NCBI RefSeq assembly: GCF_025263565.1
Contig: NZ_CP079865.1
Span: 6,076,001 to 6,140,000 of the forward strand
From: Mycobacterium sp. SMC-8
GTDB taxonomy: Bacteria; Actinomycetota; Actinomycetes; Mycobacteriales; Mycobacteriaceae
Length of the DNA: 64,000 nucleotides
Direction: 5' to 3'
Under the pieces are notes generated by a model. That model had not been told where the DNA came from and did no database searches. It worked only from the letters and a program-made list of their open reading frames with translations. The position numbers were made by a program, and so were the translations under genes. Below are positions 17,434-24,997 of this stretch, one piece after another. Positions within the stretch are counted from its first letter, which is position 1. Each line of letters starts with the position of its first letter.

Positions 17434-17509
17434 CAAACCGCCGAAATTGCATTCCAGTAGCGAAAGTGCGAGTGCTCACCTGCTGGAATGCGATTTCGAC
17501 GGTGGTTTG
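17434..17509. repeat. Long imperfect inverted repeat in intergenic spacer
   Basis: Left arm 17434-17460 (begins CAAACCGCCG, ends GCATTCCAGTAG) pairs with right arm 17480-17509 (CTGCTGGAATGC to GGTGGTTTG), allowing a 3-base gap and a few mismatches. The spacer is 19 bp. It nearly fills the gap between two minus-strand genes and directly follows the amidohydrolase stop. It could act as a transcription terminator, but the length and arm structure suggest a mobile palindromic (REP/MITE-like) unit. Confidence 0.75.
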
Positions 17510-17510
17510 C

Positions 17511-18806
17511 TCAATCTTTGTTGCCGGTGATCGACTTGGCGCTGGCCGCGAAGTCGGCGAAGGTGGCGCCGGTCTTCTCCTTGTGGGATAGGGCTTGGAT
17601 GGAGACGTCGTGTCCTTCGGCGGCTTTGCGTAGGGCCCCGACGGTGGCCTGGTCTTTGGGGATGTGGCTGAACGGGTCGAAGTGATACCAGCGCATCGCG
17701 TTCTGGTAGGTCATCTTGTCGACCTCGTCGTCGGGCACGTTGTTGGCCTTGAGGACCTCGTCGAGCTGCTCAGGCGCCCCGGGCCACATCGAATCACTGT
17801 GCGGGTAGTCGGCCTCCCAGCAGATGTTGTCCACCCCGATCTGATGCCGGGTGGCCACCCCCACCGGATCGGCGATGAAGCAGGTCAGGAAATGCTCGCG
17901 GAACACCTCGCTGGGCAGCTTGCCCTTGAAGTCCTGCCCGGTCCAGGTCGAATGCATCTCATAGGTCCGGTCCACCCGCTCCAGGAAATACGGGATCCAC
18001 CCCGTCCCCCCCTCGGACAACGCGATCTTCAGATCCGGATACTCCTTGATCGGCCGCGACCACAACAGATCCGCCGCGGCTTGGACGATGTTCATCGGCT
18101 GCAACGTGATCATCACGTCCATCGGCGCATCCGGGGCGGTGATCGCCAACCGCCCCGAGGACCCGATATGCACATTGAGCACCGTGTCGGTATCGACCAA
18201 CGCATCCCACATCGGCTTCCAATGCTCGAAATCATGGAAACTCGGATAGCCCATCGCCGCCGGGTTCTCGGTGAACGTCAACGAATGCACCCCACGGGCG
18301 GCATTGCGCCGGATCTCAGCCGCACACGCCTGCGGATCCCAGATCACCGGCAACGTCATCGGAATGAACCGCGCCGGATAGGCCCCGCACCATTCCTCGA
18401 CATGCCAATCGTTGTAGGCCTGCACCAACGCCAACGAGAACTCCGCATCCTCGGTGGCGAACAACCGGCCCGCGAACCCCGGAAACGACGGAAAACACAT
18501 CGACCCCAAAATCCCGCCGGCATTCATGTCCTTGACCCGCTCATCAACCTGCCAACACCCCGGCCTGATCTCATCGAGCCCCTGCGGCTCCAGGCCGTAC
18601 TCCTCTTTCGGCCGGCCCGCCACCGCATTGAGCGCCACGTTCGGGATCACCACATCCCGGAACTGCCAGGTATCACTGCCATCCGGGTTATGCACCAACC
18701 GCGGCGCCTCATCCAAATACCTGCGCGGCAGATGATTCTTGAACATATCCGGCGGCTCGACGATGTGATCATCCACGCTGATCAAAATCATGTCGTCCTT
18801 GTTCAC
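17511..18806 (-). CDS. Amidohydrolase family 2 protein with atypical codon use
   Basis: 431 aa from GTG 18806, preceded by GGAAGGAG. It belongs to the ACMSD-like amidohydrolase group: VDDHIVEPPDMF at strand 1, LNVHIGSSG, LKIALSEGGTGWIPYFLERVD and WEADYPHSDSMWP for later metal or catalytic residues. The family hydrolyses or decarboxylates with one metal ion. Through most of the gene, codons such as GAT, CAT, AAT and TTG are frequent, whereas neighbours strongly prefer GAC, CAC, AAC and CTG; this hints at a different origin. It is related to the protein at 42375-43538. Substrate unknown. Confidence 0.9.
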   Translation of the reverse strand: MNKDDMILISVDDHIVEPPDMFKNHLPRRYLDEAPRLVHNPDGSDTWQFRDVVIPNVALNAVAGRPKEEYGLEPQGLDEIRPGCWQVDERVKDMNAGGILGSMCFPSFPGFAGRLFATEDAEFSLALVQAYNDWHVEEWCGAYPARFIPMTLPVIWDPQACAAEIRRNAARGVHSLTFTENPAAMGYPSFHDFEHWKPMWDALVDTDTVLNVHIGSSGRLAITAPDAPMDVMITLQPMNIVQAAADLLWSRPIKEYPDLKIALSEGGTGWIPYFLERVDRTYEMHSTWTGQDFKGKLPSEVFREHFLTCFIADPVGVATRHQIGVDNICWEADYPHSDSMWPGAPEQLDEVLKANNVPDDEVDKMTYQNAMRWYHFDPFSHIPKDQATVGALRKAAEGHDVSIQALSHKEKTGATFADFAASAKSITGNKD

Positions 18807-18886
18807 GGTGGCTCTCCTTCCGCCCCTGGGCTCCCACCCCGGGACATGCGGTCTCGGCCTTATGTTCTCCTTCCAAGGAAACTAGC

Positions 18887-18903
18887 TTCTCCAGGAGCGA
18901 GAA
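18887..18903. promoter_or_regulatory. Inverted TTCTC-N7-GAGAA element
   Basis: TTCTC and GAGAA flank a 7-bp centre about 85 bp upstream of the amidohydrolase start (18806). The half-sites match those of the GAGAAT palindromes but are arranged inside out. A similar arrangement is seen at 32990-33005. It may be a degenerate or alternative site for the same regulator. Confidence 0.3.
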
Positions 18904-19032
18904 TCAACGTTCAATAGCGACATTCGCGCTGGCAGATCCCCCCAACCGGGACGCCCGCCGCGTCCGCCGCCCGGCGCGTCCGACCTGCTGCGTTGACGAC
19001 GCACGGGAAAAGTGGAAATCTATTGGCGAAAT

Positions 19033-19051
19033 ATGAGAACCTGATTCTCAT
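19033..19051. promoter_or_regulatory. Palindrome ATGAGAA-N5-TTCTCAT, regulon site 1
   Basis: Perfect 7-bp arms around CCTGA, 20 bp upstream of the CMD-family gene at 19071 that begins the second Rieske operon. The core GAGAACCTGATTCTC matches the sites at 25858, 56437 and 61813. Its distance from the gene suits repressor binding over the promoter. Confidence 0.7.
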
Positions 19052-19070
19052 GAGTGAGAGGAGGCCGGCA

Positions 19071-19613
19071 GTGAGAGTGGCCCCACTGCCCGCAGACCAT
19101 TGGGACGAGGCCGTCGACAACGCGCTGTCGGGCCTGATGCCGGCCGAGCGGCGCAACCCCGAAGCGACCGGAAACCTCGTCGCGACCCTGGTGCGCCACC
19201 CGAAGCTCACTAGAGCGTTCCTGCGTTTCAATTTTCATCTGCTGTACGGCTCCAGCTTGCCGGCGCGCATCCGCGAACTCGCGGTCTTGCGCGTCGCGCA
19301 CCTGACGAAATGCGAGTACGAGTGGCGCCACCACCTCAACATGGGGCGGGAGGCCGGATTGTCCGACGACGTCATCGACGGCGTCGCCCGTGGTGAGCTC
19401 TCAGATGAGCTCGACCGCGCCGTGCTGGCCGCCGTCGACGAACTGCACCACGACTCCGTCGTCTCCGATTCCACCTGGACAGTCCTGTCCGCCCGTCTTG
19501 ACGAGCGCCAACTGATGGACCTCGTCTTCACGATCGGCTGCTATGGCTCATTGGCCATGGCTATCAACACCTTTGGCGTAGAGCCAGACTCCAACATCGA
19601 AGCAGAAAGGTAG
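19071..19613 (+). CDS. Carboxymuconolactone decarboxylase (CMD/AhpD-like) family protein
   Basis: 180 aa from GTG 19071, chosen because AGGAGG sits 6 nt upstream; the in-frame ATG at 19050 falls inside the palindrome. The CMD core is recognisable: PARIRELAVLRVAHLTKCEYEWRHH, with one Cys followed by E-Y-E-W-x-H, then ARGELSDELDRAVLAAVDEL. The family includes gamma-carboxymuconolactone decarboxylases and peroxidase-like proteins; in mycobacterial catabolic operons its role is often unclear. It is 5 nt upstream of the Rieske gene, so it is co-transcribed. Confidence 0.88.
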   Translation: MRVAPLPADHWDEAVDNALSGLMPAERRNPEATGNLVATLVRHPKLTRAFLRFNFHLLYGSSLPARIRELAVLRVAHLTKCEYEWRHHLNMGREAGLSDDVIDGVARGELSDELDRAVLAAVDELHHDSVVSDSTWTVLSARLDERQLMDLVFTIGCYGSLAMAINTFGVEPDSNIEAER

Positions 19614-19618
19614 CCACC

Positions 19619-20956
19619 GTGGCATTTTTCAAGAAGCCCGACGTCGGCAGCTGGACCGAGAACTGGCCCGAACTCGGCACAGCACCGGTCAACTACGAGG
19701 ACTCGATCGACCCCGAGCACTGGAAGCTGGAGCAGCAGGCCATCTTCCGCAAGACATGGCTGCAGATGGGGCGCATCGAACTCGTCCCCAAGAAGGGTCG
19801 CTACATCACCCGTGAGCTGCCATCGGTCGGCCCAGGTGTGTCGATCATCATCGTCAACGACGGCGAACAGATCCGCGCGTTCTACAACCTGTGCCGCCAC
19901 CGGGGCAACAAGCTGGTGTGGAATGACTATCCCGGCGAGGAGACGTCCGGCACCTGCCGCCAGTTCGTCTGCAAATACCACGCCTGGCGCTACGACCTCC
20001 AGGGCAACCTGACGTTCGTGCAGCAGGAGCAGGAGTTCTTCGACCTCGACAAGGCCGACTATCCGCTCAAGCCGGTGCGCTGCGAGGTGTGGGAAGGCTT
20101 CATCTTCGTCAACTTCGACGACAACGCCGTCTCGCTTGAGGAGTATCTGGGCGAGTTCGGCCAGGGCCTCAAGGGCTACCCGTTCCACGAGATGACCGAG
20201 CACTACAGCTACCGTTCGGAGATCAAGTCGAACTGGAAGCTGTTCATCGACGCGTTCGTGGAGTTCTACCACGCTCCGATCCTGCACATGAAGCAGGCGG
20301 AGAAGGAGGAGGCCGAGAAGCTGGCCAAGTTCGGCTTCGAGGCGCTGCACTACGACATCAAGGGCGATCACTCGATGATCTCGTCCTGGGGCGGAATGAG
20401 TCCGCCGAAGGACCTGAAGATGGTCAAGCCGATCGAGCGGATCCTGCACAGCGGCCTGTTCGGCCCGTGGGATCGACCGGACATCAAGGGCATCCTGCCC
20501 GACGAGCTGCCGCCGGCGATCAACCCTGGCCGCCACAAGACCTGGGGCCAGGACTCGTTCGAGTTCTTCCCGAACTTCACGCTGCTGTTCTGGGTGCCGG
20601 GCTGGTACCTGACCTACAACTACTGGCCCACCGGCGTGGACACCCACATCTTCGAGGCCGACCTGTACTTCGTACCGCCGAAGAACCTGCGCGAGCGGCT
20701 CTCTCAGGAGTTGGCCGCGGTGACGTTCAAGGAGTACGCGTTCCAGGACGCGAACACCCTCGAAGCGACGCAGACGCAGATCGGCACCCGTGCCGTGCTC
20801 GATTTCCCGCTGTGCGATCAGGAGATCCTGCTACGCCACCTACACCACACCGCCCACAAGTACGTCGACCGGTACAAGGCGTCTCTGGCCAACGGGCACG
20901 GGTCCTCGAACGGCGAACACGCCTCCGCAAGCGAGAAGGAGTCCGCACATGCCTAA
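19619..20956 (+). CDS. Rieske non-heme iron oxygenase, catalytic subunit, module copy 2
   Basis: 445 aa from GTG 19619. Rieske ligands C92-x-H94 and C118-x2-H121 have the same long 23-residue loop as copy 1. The iron site NWKLFIDAFVEFYHAPILH supplies Glu215, H218 and H223. Strong similarity to the protein at 1519-2784 runs the whole length, apart from a longer, Ser/Ala/Glu-rich tail here. It hydroxylates or demethylates an organic substrate using O2 and electrons from an unlinked reductase. The NTF2-like protein at 22542 could stand in for a beta subunit (inference). Confidence 0.94.
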   Translation: MAFFKKPDVGSWTENWPELGTAPVNYEDSIDPEHWKLEQQAIFRKTWLQMGRIELVPKKGRYITRELPSVGPGVSIIIVNDGEQIRAFYNLCRHRGNKLVWNDYPGEETSGTCRQFVCKYHAWRYDLQGNLTFVQQEQEFFDLDKADYPLKPVRCEVWEGFIFVNFDDNAVSLEEYLGEFGQGLKGYPFHEMTEHYSYRSEIKSNWKLFIDAFVEFYHAPILHMKQAEKEEAEKLAKFGFEALHYDIKGDHSMISSWGGMSPPKDLKMVKPIERILHSGLFGPWDRPDIKGILPDELPPAINPGRHKTWGQDSFEFFPNFTLLFWVPGWYLTYNYWPTGVDTHIFEADLYFVPPKNLRERLSQELAAVTFKEYAFQDANTLEATQTQIGTRAVLDFPLCDQEILLRHLHHTAHKYVDRYKASLANGHGSSNGEHASASEKESAHA

Positions 20957-21278
20957 GCTGCCGGAAGAGTTCGCCGATCTGGAACGGTTCTCGGACTGGT
21001 GCCTGCCCACCGAAGAGGAGCGCTACCAGAAGCGGTTGAATTCCACGATGGAGGAGATGCAGGAGCTCTACGACGCCGGCATGGCACGGCTCGAAGACAT
21101 CATGGTGTACGTGGACGCCCGCTTCCCGCTCGCCTCGATGCCCGACGACGCCAAAGCGCTGGTGCACCTGGGACAGTCGATAGTGATGGTCAGCTTTCCG
21201 ATCGAGGTGTGGAAGCAGCCGCGCGTGCTCGACAGCGGCGCGGCCTACATCAAGCTGGTCAAGGAGCCGGTGGTCTAG
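20949..21278 (+). CDS. Small conserved protein of unknown function, module copy 2
   Basis: 109 aa; ATG 20949 overlaps the Rieske stop by 8 nt. It aligns from LPEEFADLERFSDWCL to SFPIEVWKQPRVLDSGAA with the 118-aa product at 1160-1516. There is no cofactor motif, signal peptide or membrane segment; one conserved Cys (DWCL) and several acidic helices (EEMQELYDAGMARLEDI) are seen. Its repeated position between the oxygenase and the amidohydrolase is the strongest clue to function. Confidence 0.87.
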   Translation: MPKLPEEFADLERFSDWCLPTEEERYQKRLNSTMEEMQELYDAGMARLEDIMVYVDARFPLASMPDDAKALVHLGQSIVMVSFPIEVWKQPRVLDSGAAYIKLVKEPVV

Positions 21279-21280
21279 GC

Positions 21281-22558
21281 GTGCCCCCACCACCCCCAGA
21301 GTCCGATGCTCTTCGCGCAAGCGGCTCATCGACCACTCTCAGAGCCGCGGGTTACGTCGACGTCGACGCCGGCGAGATCGTCCGGCCGGGCGTCATCCAT
21401 GTCGCCGACGGACGGATAGTCGGCCTCGGCGGTGATACACCGGAAGGTTCAACCGAGATCGATCTGGGTGACTCGATCCTGCTGCCCGGTTTGATGGACA
21501 TGGAGGTCAACCTCCTGATGGGCGGGCGCGGAGAGAACCCGGGCCTGTCTCAGGTGCAGGACGATCCCCCGACCCGGGTGCTGCGTGCGGTGGGAAACGC
21601 CCGCCGCACGCTGCGTGCCGGGTTCACCACCGTCCGCAACCTCGGGCTGTTCGTCAAGACCGGCGGATACCTGCTCGACGTCGCCCTCGGTAAGGCGATC
21701 GACGCCGGCTGGATCGAAGGCCCGCGCGTCATCCCGGCCGGTCACGCCATCACCCCGACCGGCGGCCACCTCGACCCGACGATGTTCGCGGCGTTCATGC
21801 CCGGCGTGCTCGAGTTGACCATCGAGGAGGGCATCGCCAACGGGGTCGACGAGATCCGCAAGGCGGTGCGCTACCAGATCAAGCACGGTGCGCAGCTGAT
21901 CAAGGTGTGCTGTTCAGGCGGTGTCATGTCACTGACCGGAGAGGCCGGCGCACAACACTATTCGGACGAGGAACTGCGCGTCATCGTGGACGAGGCACAC
22001 CGCCGCGGGTTGCGGGTCGCGGCCCACACCCATGGCGCGGAGGCGGTCAAGCATGCCGTCGAGTGCGGCATCGACTGCATCGAGCACGGCTTCCTGATGG
22101 ACGACGAGGCCATCCAGATGCTGGTCGACAACGACCGCTTCCTGGTGAGCACGCGCCGACTGGCCGAATACATGGACGTCTCGAAGGCACCGCCGGAACT
22201 GCAGGCCAAGGCCGCGGAGATGTTCCCGAAGGCGCGGACGTCGATCAAGGCCGCCTACGAGGCGGGCGTGAAGATCGCCGTCGGCACCGACGCACCGGCG
22301 ATTCCCCACGGCAAGAACGCCGACGAGCTCGTCACCCTCGTCGACTGGGGCATGCCACCGGCGGCGGTGTTGAAGGCAGCGACCGTGGTGGCCGCGGACC
22401 TGATCAACAAGTCCGACTCGCTCGGCCGCCTCGCCGAGGGATACCTTGCCGACATCGTCGCGGTACCGGGCAACCCACTGGACGACATCGGCGTTACACG
22501 CAACGTCAACTTTGTAATGAAGGGCGGTAAGGTCTACCGACATGAGCAACCGCACTGA
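21281..22558 (+). CDS. Amidohydrolase-like protein, module copy 2
   Basis: 425 aa from GTG 21281, two bases after the upstream stop. Compared with imidazolonepropionase-like enzymes, strand 1 reads LMDMEVNLL, so the expected H-x-H is Glu75-x-Asn77. Other ligand positions are kept: Lys208 (LIKVCCSGG), His249 (VAAHTHG), His269 (CIEHG) and Asp337 (VGTDAP). The C-terminal YLADIVAVPGNPLDD is typical. Both paralogues share the replacement, so it is a family feature rather than decay. It may be a mononuclear enzyme or have a new chemistry. Confidence 0.9.
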   Translation: MPPPPPESDALRASGSSTTLRAAGYVDVDAGEIVRPGVIHVADGRIVGLGGDTPEGSTEIDLGDSILLPGLMDMEVNLLMGGRGENPGLSQVQDDPPTRVLRAVGNARRTLRAGFTTVRNLGLFVKTGGYLLDVALGKAIDAGWIEGPRVIPAGHAITPTGGHLDPTMFAAFMPGVLELTIEEGIANGVDEIRKAVRYQIKHGAQLIKVCCSGGVMSLTGEAGAQHYSDEELRVIVDEAHRRGLRVAAHTHGAEAVKHAVECGIDCIEHGFLMDDEAIQMLVDNDRFLVSTRRLAEYMDVSKAPPELQAKAAEMFPKARTSIKAAYEAGVKIAVGTDAPAIPHGKNADELVTLVDWGMPPAAVLKAATVVAADLINKSDSLGRLAEGYLADIVAVPGNPLDDIGVTRNVNFVMKGGKVYRHEQPH

Positions 22559-22973
22559 GGATCTCGTCGAGATCCAGCAGCTCCTTGCGAAATACGCGGT
22601 CACCATCACCCAGGGTGACATCGACGGACTGATGTCGGTGTTCACACCGGATGGCACCTACAGCGCGTTCGGCTCGACCTACACGCTGGCCCGCTTCCCC
22701 GAGTTGGTGGACGCCGCGCCCAAGGGCCTGTTCATGACCGGCACCTCCCTGGTCAACCTCGACGGCGACGATCCGGACAAGGCGACCGGCACCCAGCCGC
22801 TGTGCTTCATCGAGCACTCCAAGCACGACATGCGGATCGGCTATTACAACGACACCTACGTCCGCACCGAAGGCGGCTGGCGGCTGAAAACCCGTGCCAT
22901 GACGTTCATCCGGCGCTCCGGTGAGCACGACTCCGGGCGCCCGCACGCGATCGGGAGGCCCGAAGCCGGATGA
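22542..22973 (+). CDS. SnoaL/NTF2-like protein
   Basis: 143 aa, typical size for an NTF2-like fold: VEIQQLLAKYAVTITQGDIDGLMSVFTPDG at the N-terminus and GYYNDTYVRTEGGWRLKTRAM near the end. The fold is shared by polyketide cyclases, steroid isomerases, dehydratases and the beta subunits of ring-hydroxylating dioxygenases. The start lies 17 nt inside the amidohydrolase gene, and the stop overlaps the next dehydrogenase start by 4 nt. It could be an isomerase or hydratase, or a small oxygenase partner; the sequence does not decide. Confidence 0.88.
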   Translation: MSNRTEDLVEIQQLLAKYAVTITQGDIDGLMSVFTPDGTYSAFGSTYTLARFPELVDAAPKGLFMTGTSLVNLDGDDPDKATGTQPLCFIEHSKHDMRIGYYNDTYVRTEGGWRLKTRAMTFIRRSGEHDSGRPHAIGRPEAG

Positions 22974-24103
22974 CCGTCTCCGCCGACATCTCGAGCCCGT
23001 CCGAATTCCGGTCGCAGTTGACGGCCTGGCTGGACGAGAACGATCTGACCCCCGCGACCGAAGATCACTCCCTGCAGGGGCACATCCGTCAGTTCGCCCG
23101 GGTGCAGCGCGCGCTGTACGACGCCGGCTGGAGCCGCTACGGCTGGCCCGAGCAGGCCGGCGGCCTCGGCGGTCCGGCGCTGCTGCGGGCCATCGTCGGC
23201 GAGGAGGTGGTGGGCCGGCGGCTGGCCGAGCCGGGACCGTACTCGATGCTCGAGGTGCTGGCACCGACCATGATCGACTACGCGCCCGAGGAACTGGCTG
23301 CCGAGATGGTGCCCAAGCTACTCAGCGGCGAAGAGCAGTGGTGCCAGGGCTTTTCAGAGCCCGGCTCGGGCAGCGACCTGGCGTCGCTGACCACGCGCGC
23401 GGTGCAGCAGGGCGATACGTGGGTCATCAACGGCCAGAAGGTGTGGACGAGTTTCGCCCAGTACTCGCACCGGTGCATTCTGCTCACCCGCACCGGCGAC
23501 GCGGACACTCCCGATCACCAGGCCATCACCGCGTTCTTCGTCGACGTCGACACTCCGGGCATCTCCGTGCGGCCGCTGCGCACGATGCACGGTGTCGACG
23601 AGTTCTGCGAGGTGTACTTCGACGACGTCGTGGTGGATGGCGGGCGCATGCTGGGCAGGCCCGGTGACGGCTGGCAGCTGGCGATGGATCTGCTGCCTTA
23701 TGAACGCTCGACGTGTTTCTGGCAGCGCATCGCGTACCTGTACTCGCGGTTCGACGCGCTCGTCGAGGAGGTGAAGCGGCAGGGTCAGGGCGTCGACCAG
23801 GACATGGGCGAGGCCTATCTGGCGCTGCACACGTTGCGGTGCCGGTCGCGGGCCACCCAGCACCGGCTGGCCGACGGACACAAACTCGGTCCCGACACCT
23901 CCATCGACAAGGTGCTGCTCGCCGGGGCCGAGCAGCGGCTCTACGACACCGCACGCGATCTGCTGCCGGGCGCCGTCGAACTCGAGGACACCGAATGGCG
24001 CACGGAGTACCTGTATTCACGTGCGGCGACCATCTACGGCGGCACCGCTGAGGTGCAGCGCAACATCATCGCGCGCCGGTTGCTGGATCTCGGGAAGGAG
24101 TGA
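22970..24103 (+). CDS. Acyl-CoA dehydrogenase, larger partner of a pair
   Basis: 377 aa. Family motifs: WCQGFSEPGSGSDLASLTTRAV, VINGQKVWTSFAQYSHRCILLTRT and, at the C-terminus, YGGTAEVQRNIIARRLLDLGKE. It is immediately followed by a shorter dehydrogenase-like gene. In mycobacterial steroid degradation, such adjacent FadE pairs (for example ChsE4/ChsE5) form obligate heterotetramers that accept bulky ring-bearing acyl-CoAs, which would fit the surrounding oxygenase operon. The pairing here is inferred from gene order. Confidence 0.92.
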   Translation: MTVSADISSPSEFRSQLTAWLDENDLTPATEDHSLQGHIRQFARVQRALYDAGWSRYGWPEQAGGLGGPALLRAIVGEEVVGRRLAEPGPYSMLEVLAPTMIDYAPEELAAEMVPKLLSGEEQWCQGFSEPGSGSDLASLTTRAVQQGDTWVINGQKVWTSFAQYSHRCILLTRTGDADTPDHQAITAFFVDVDTPGISVRPLRTMHGVDEFCEVYFDDVVVDGGRMLGRPGDGWQLAMDLLPYERSTCFWQRIAYLYSRFDALVEEVKRQGQGVDQDMGEAYLALHTLRCRSRATQHRLADGHKLGPDTSIDKVLLAGAEQRLYDTARDLLPGAVELEDTEWRTEYLYSRAATIYGGTAEVQRNIIARRLLDLGKE

Positions 24104-24105
24104 GG

Positions 24106-24918
24106 ATGACCCCCCAGATGGACGAGGGTTCACTCGACATGCTCGAGGCCTCCCTGCGCAAGACCATGTTGGCGAAGTCCGGCCCGGATCTCGATGCGGC
24201 ACTGGCCGACATGGGCTGGGCCGAGATGCTGTCGGAGGCGGCCGAGCAAGCCGTTCCGCTGGTGTTCCGGCTGTTGGGCGAAACAGGCTCGCACGCCTCG
24301 GTTCTCGTCGACGTGGTGCTGCACGCCACCGGCAACACGATCGGCGACACCGTCGAGCTGCCGTTGCCGTATGCCGGCAATACATGGGTGGTGTGGGACC
24401 GAATCAGCGCGGAGAGCCCCGAACCCACCCTCGGTGGCCTACCGCTGCGCCGCGAGGAGGAGGGCTACCCCATCCGGGTGGCCGAGGCGCGGGTGGCGGT
24501 CGGCTGGTGGCTGGTCGGCTCGGCCAGGGCGATGTTGAGACTGGCAAGGCAGCATGCGCTGGACCGGGTGCAGTTCGGCAGGCCGATCGCGTCATTCCAG
24601 GCCGTCCGGCATCGCCTTGCCGAGACGCTGGTGGCCATCGAGGGGGCCGAGGCGACACTCAGCCTCCCCGGGGCCGACAACCCCGATCTGACGGCGCTGC
24701 TGGCCAAGGCCGCGGCCGGAAAGGCTGCGCTGACGGCCGCAAGGCACTGCCAGCAGGTGCTCGGAGGGATCGGCTTCACCGAAGAACACGACCTGCATCT
24801 GCATGTGAAGCGTGCCCTGGTGCTCGACGGATTGCTCGGCAGCTCAAGGGAGCTCACGCGCCGAGCGGGCGCCGGCCTGCGGGCGCGCGGTTCGGCTCCC
24901 CGGCTGGCCCACCTCTAG
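24106..24918 (+). CDS. Acyl-CoA dehydrogenase-like, shorter partner
   Basis: 270 aa from ATG 24106, positioned 5 nt after GGAAGGAG; a GTG at 24100 overlapping the previous stop is an alternative. It lacks a complete N-terminal and middle domain; the best-matching segment is the C-terminal helical domain (LRLARQHALDRVQFGRPIAS, QQVLGGIGFTEEHDLHLHVK). Truncated partners of this kind supply half of the flavin pocket in alpha2beta2 FadE heteromers. It is the last gene of the plus-strand operon starting at 19071. Confidence 0.87.
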   Translation: MTPQMDEGSLDMLEASLRKTMLAKSGPDLDAALADMGWAEMLSEAAEQAVPLVFRLLGETGSHASVLVDVVLHATGNTIGDTVELPLPYAGNTWVVWDRISAESPEPTLGGLPLRREEEGYPIRVAEARVAVGWWLVGSARAMLRLARQHALDRVQFGRPIASFQAVRHRLAETLVAIEGAEATLSLPGADNPDLTALLAKAAAGKAALTAARHCQQVLGGIGFTEEHDLHLHVKRALVLDGLLGSSRELTRRAGAGLRARGSAPRLAHL

Positions 24919-24997
24919 ATTTCCTGTGCCGTGTGTGTTTCCAGCACGAACGGCTGCAGACACGCATTGCTCGCAGACGGGGCCGCGGGCGCTGCCA

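Noticed and set aside
19541..20647. Long minus-strand open frame opposite the second Rieske gene
   Set aside because: Composition is a mirror of the Rieske coding frame, and similar antisense frames occur opposite the first copy; no independent gene signals.
24919..24997. Intrinsic terminator between convergent genes
   Set aside because: No GC-rich stem followed by a T-run could be found in this gap.
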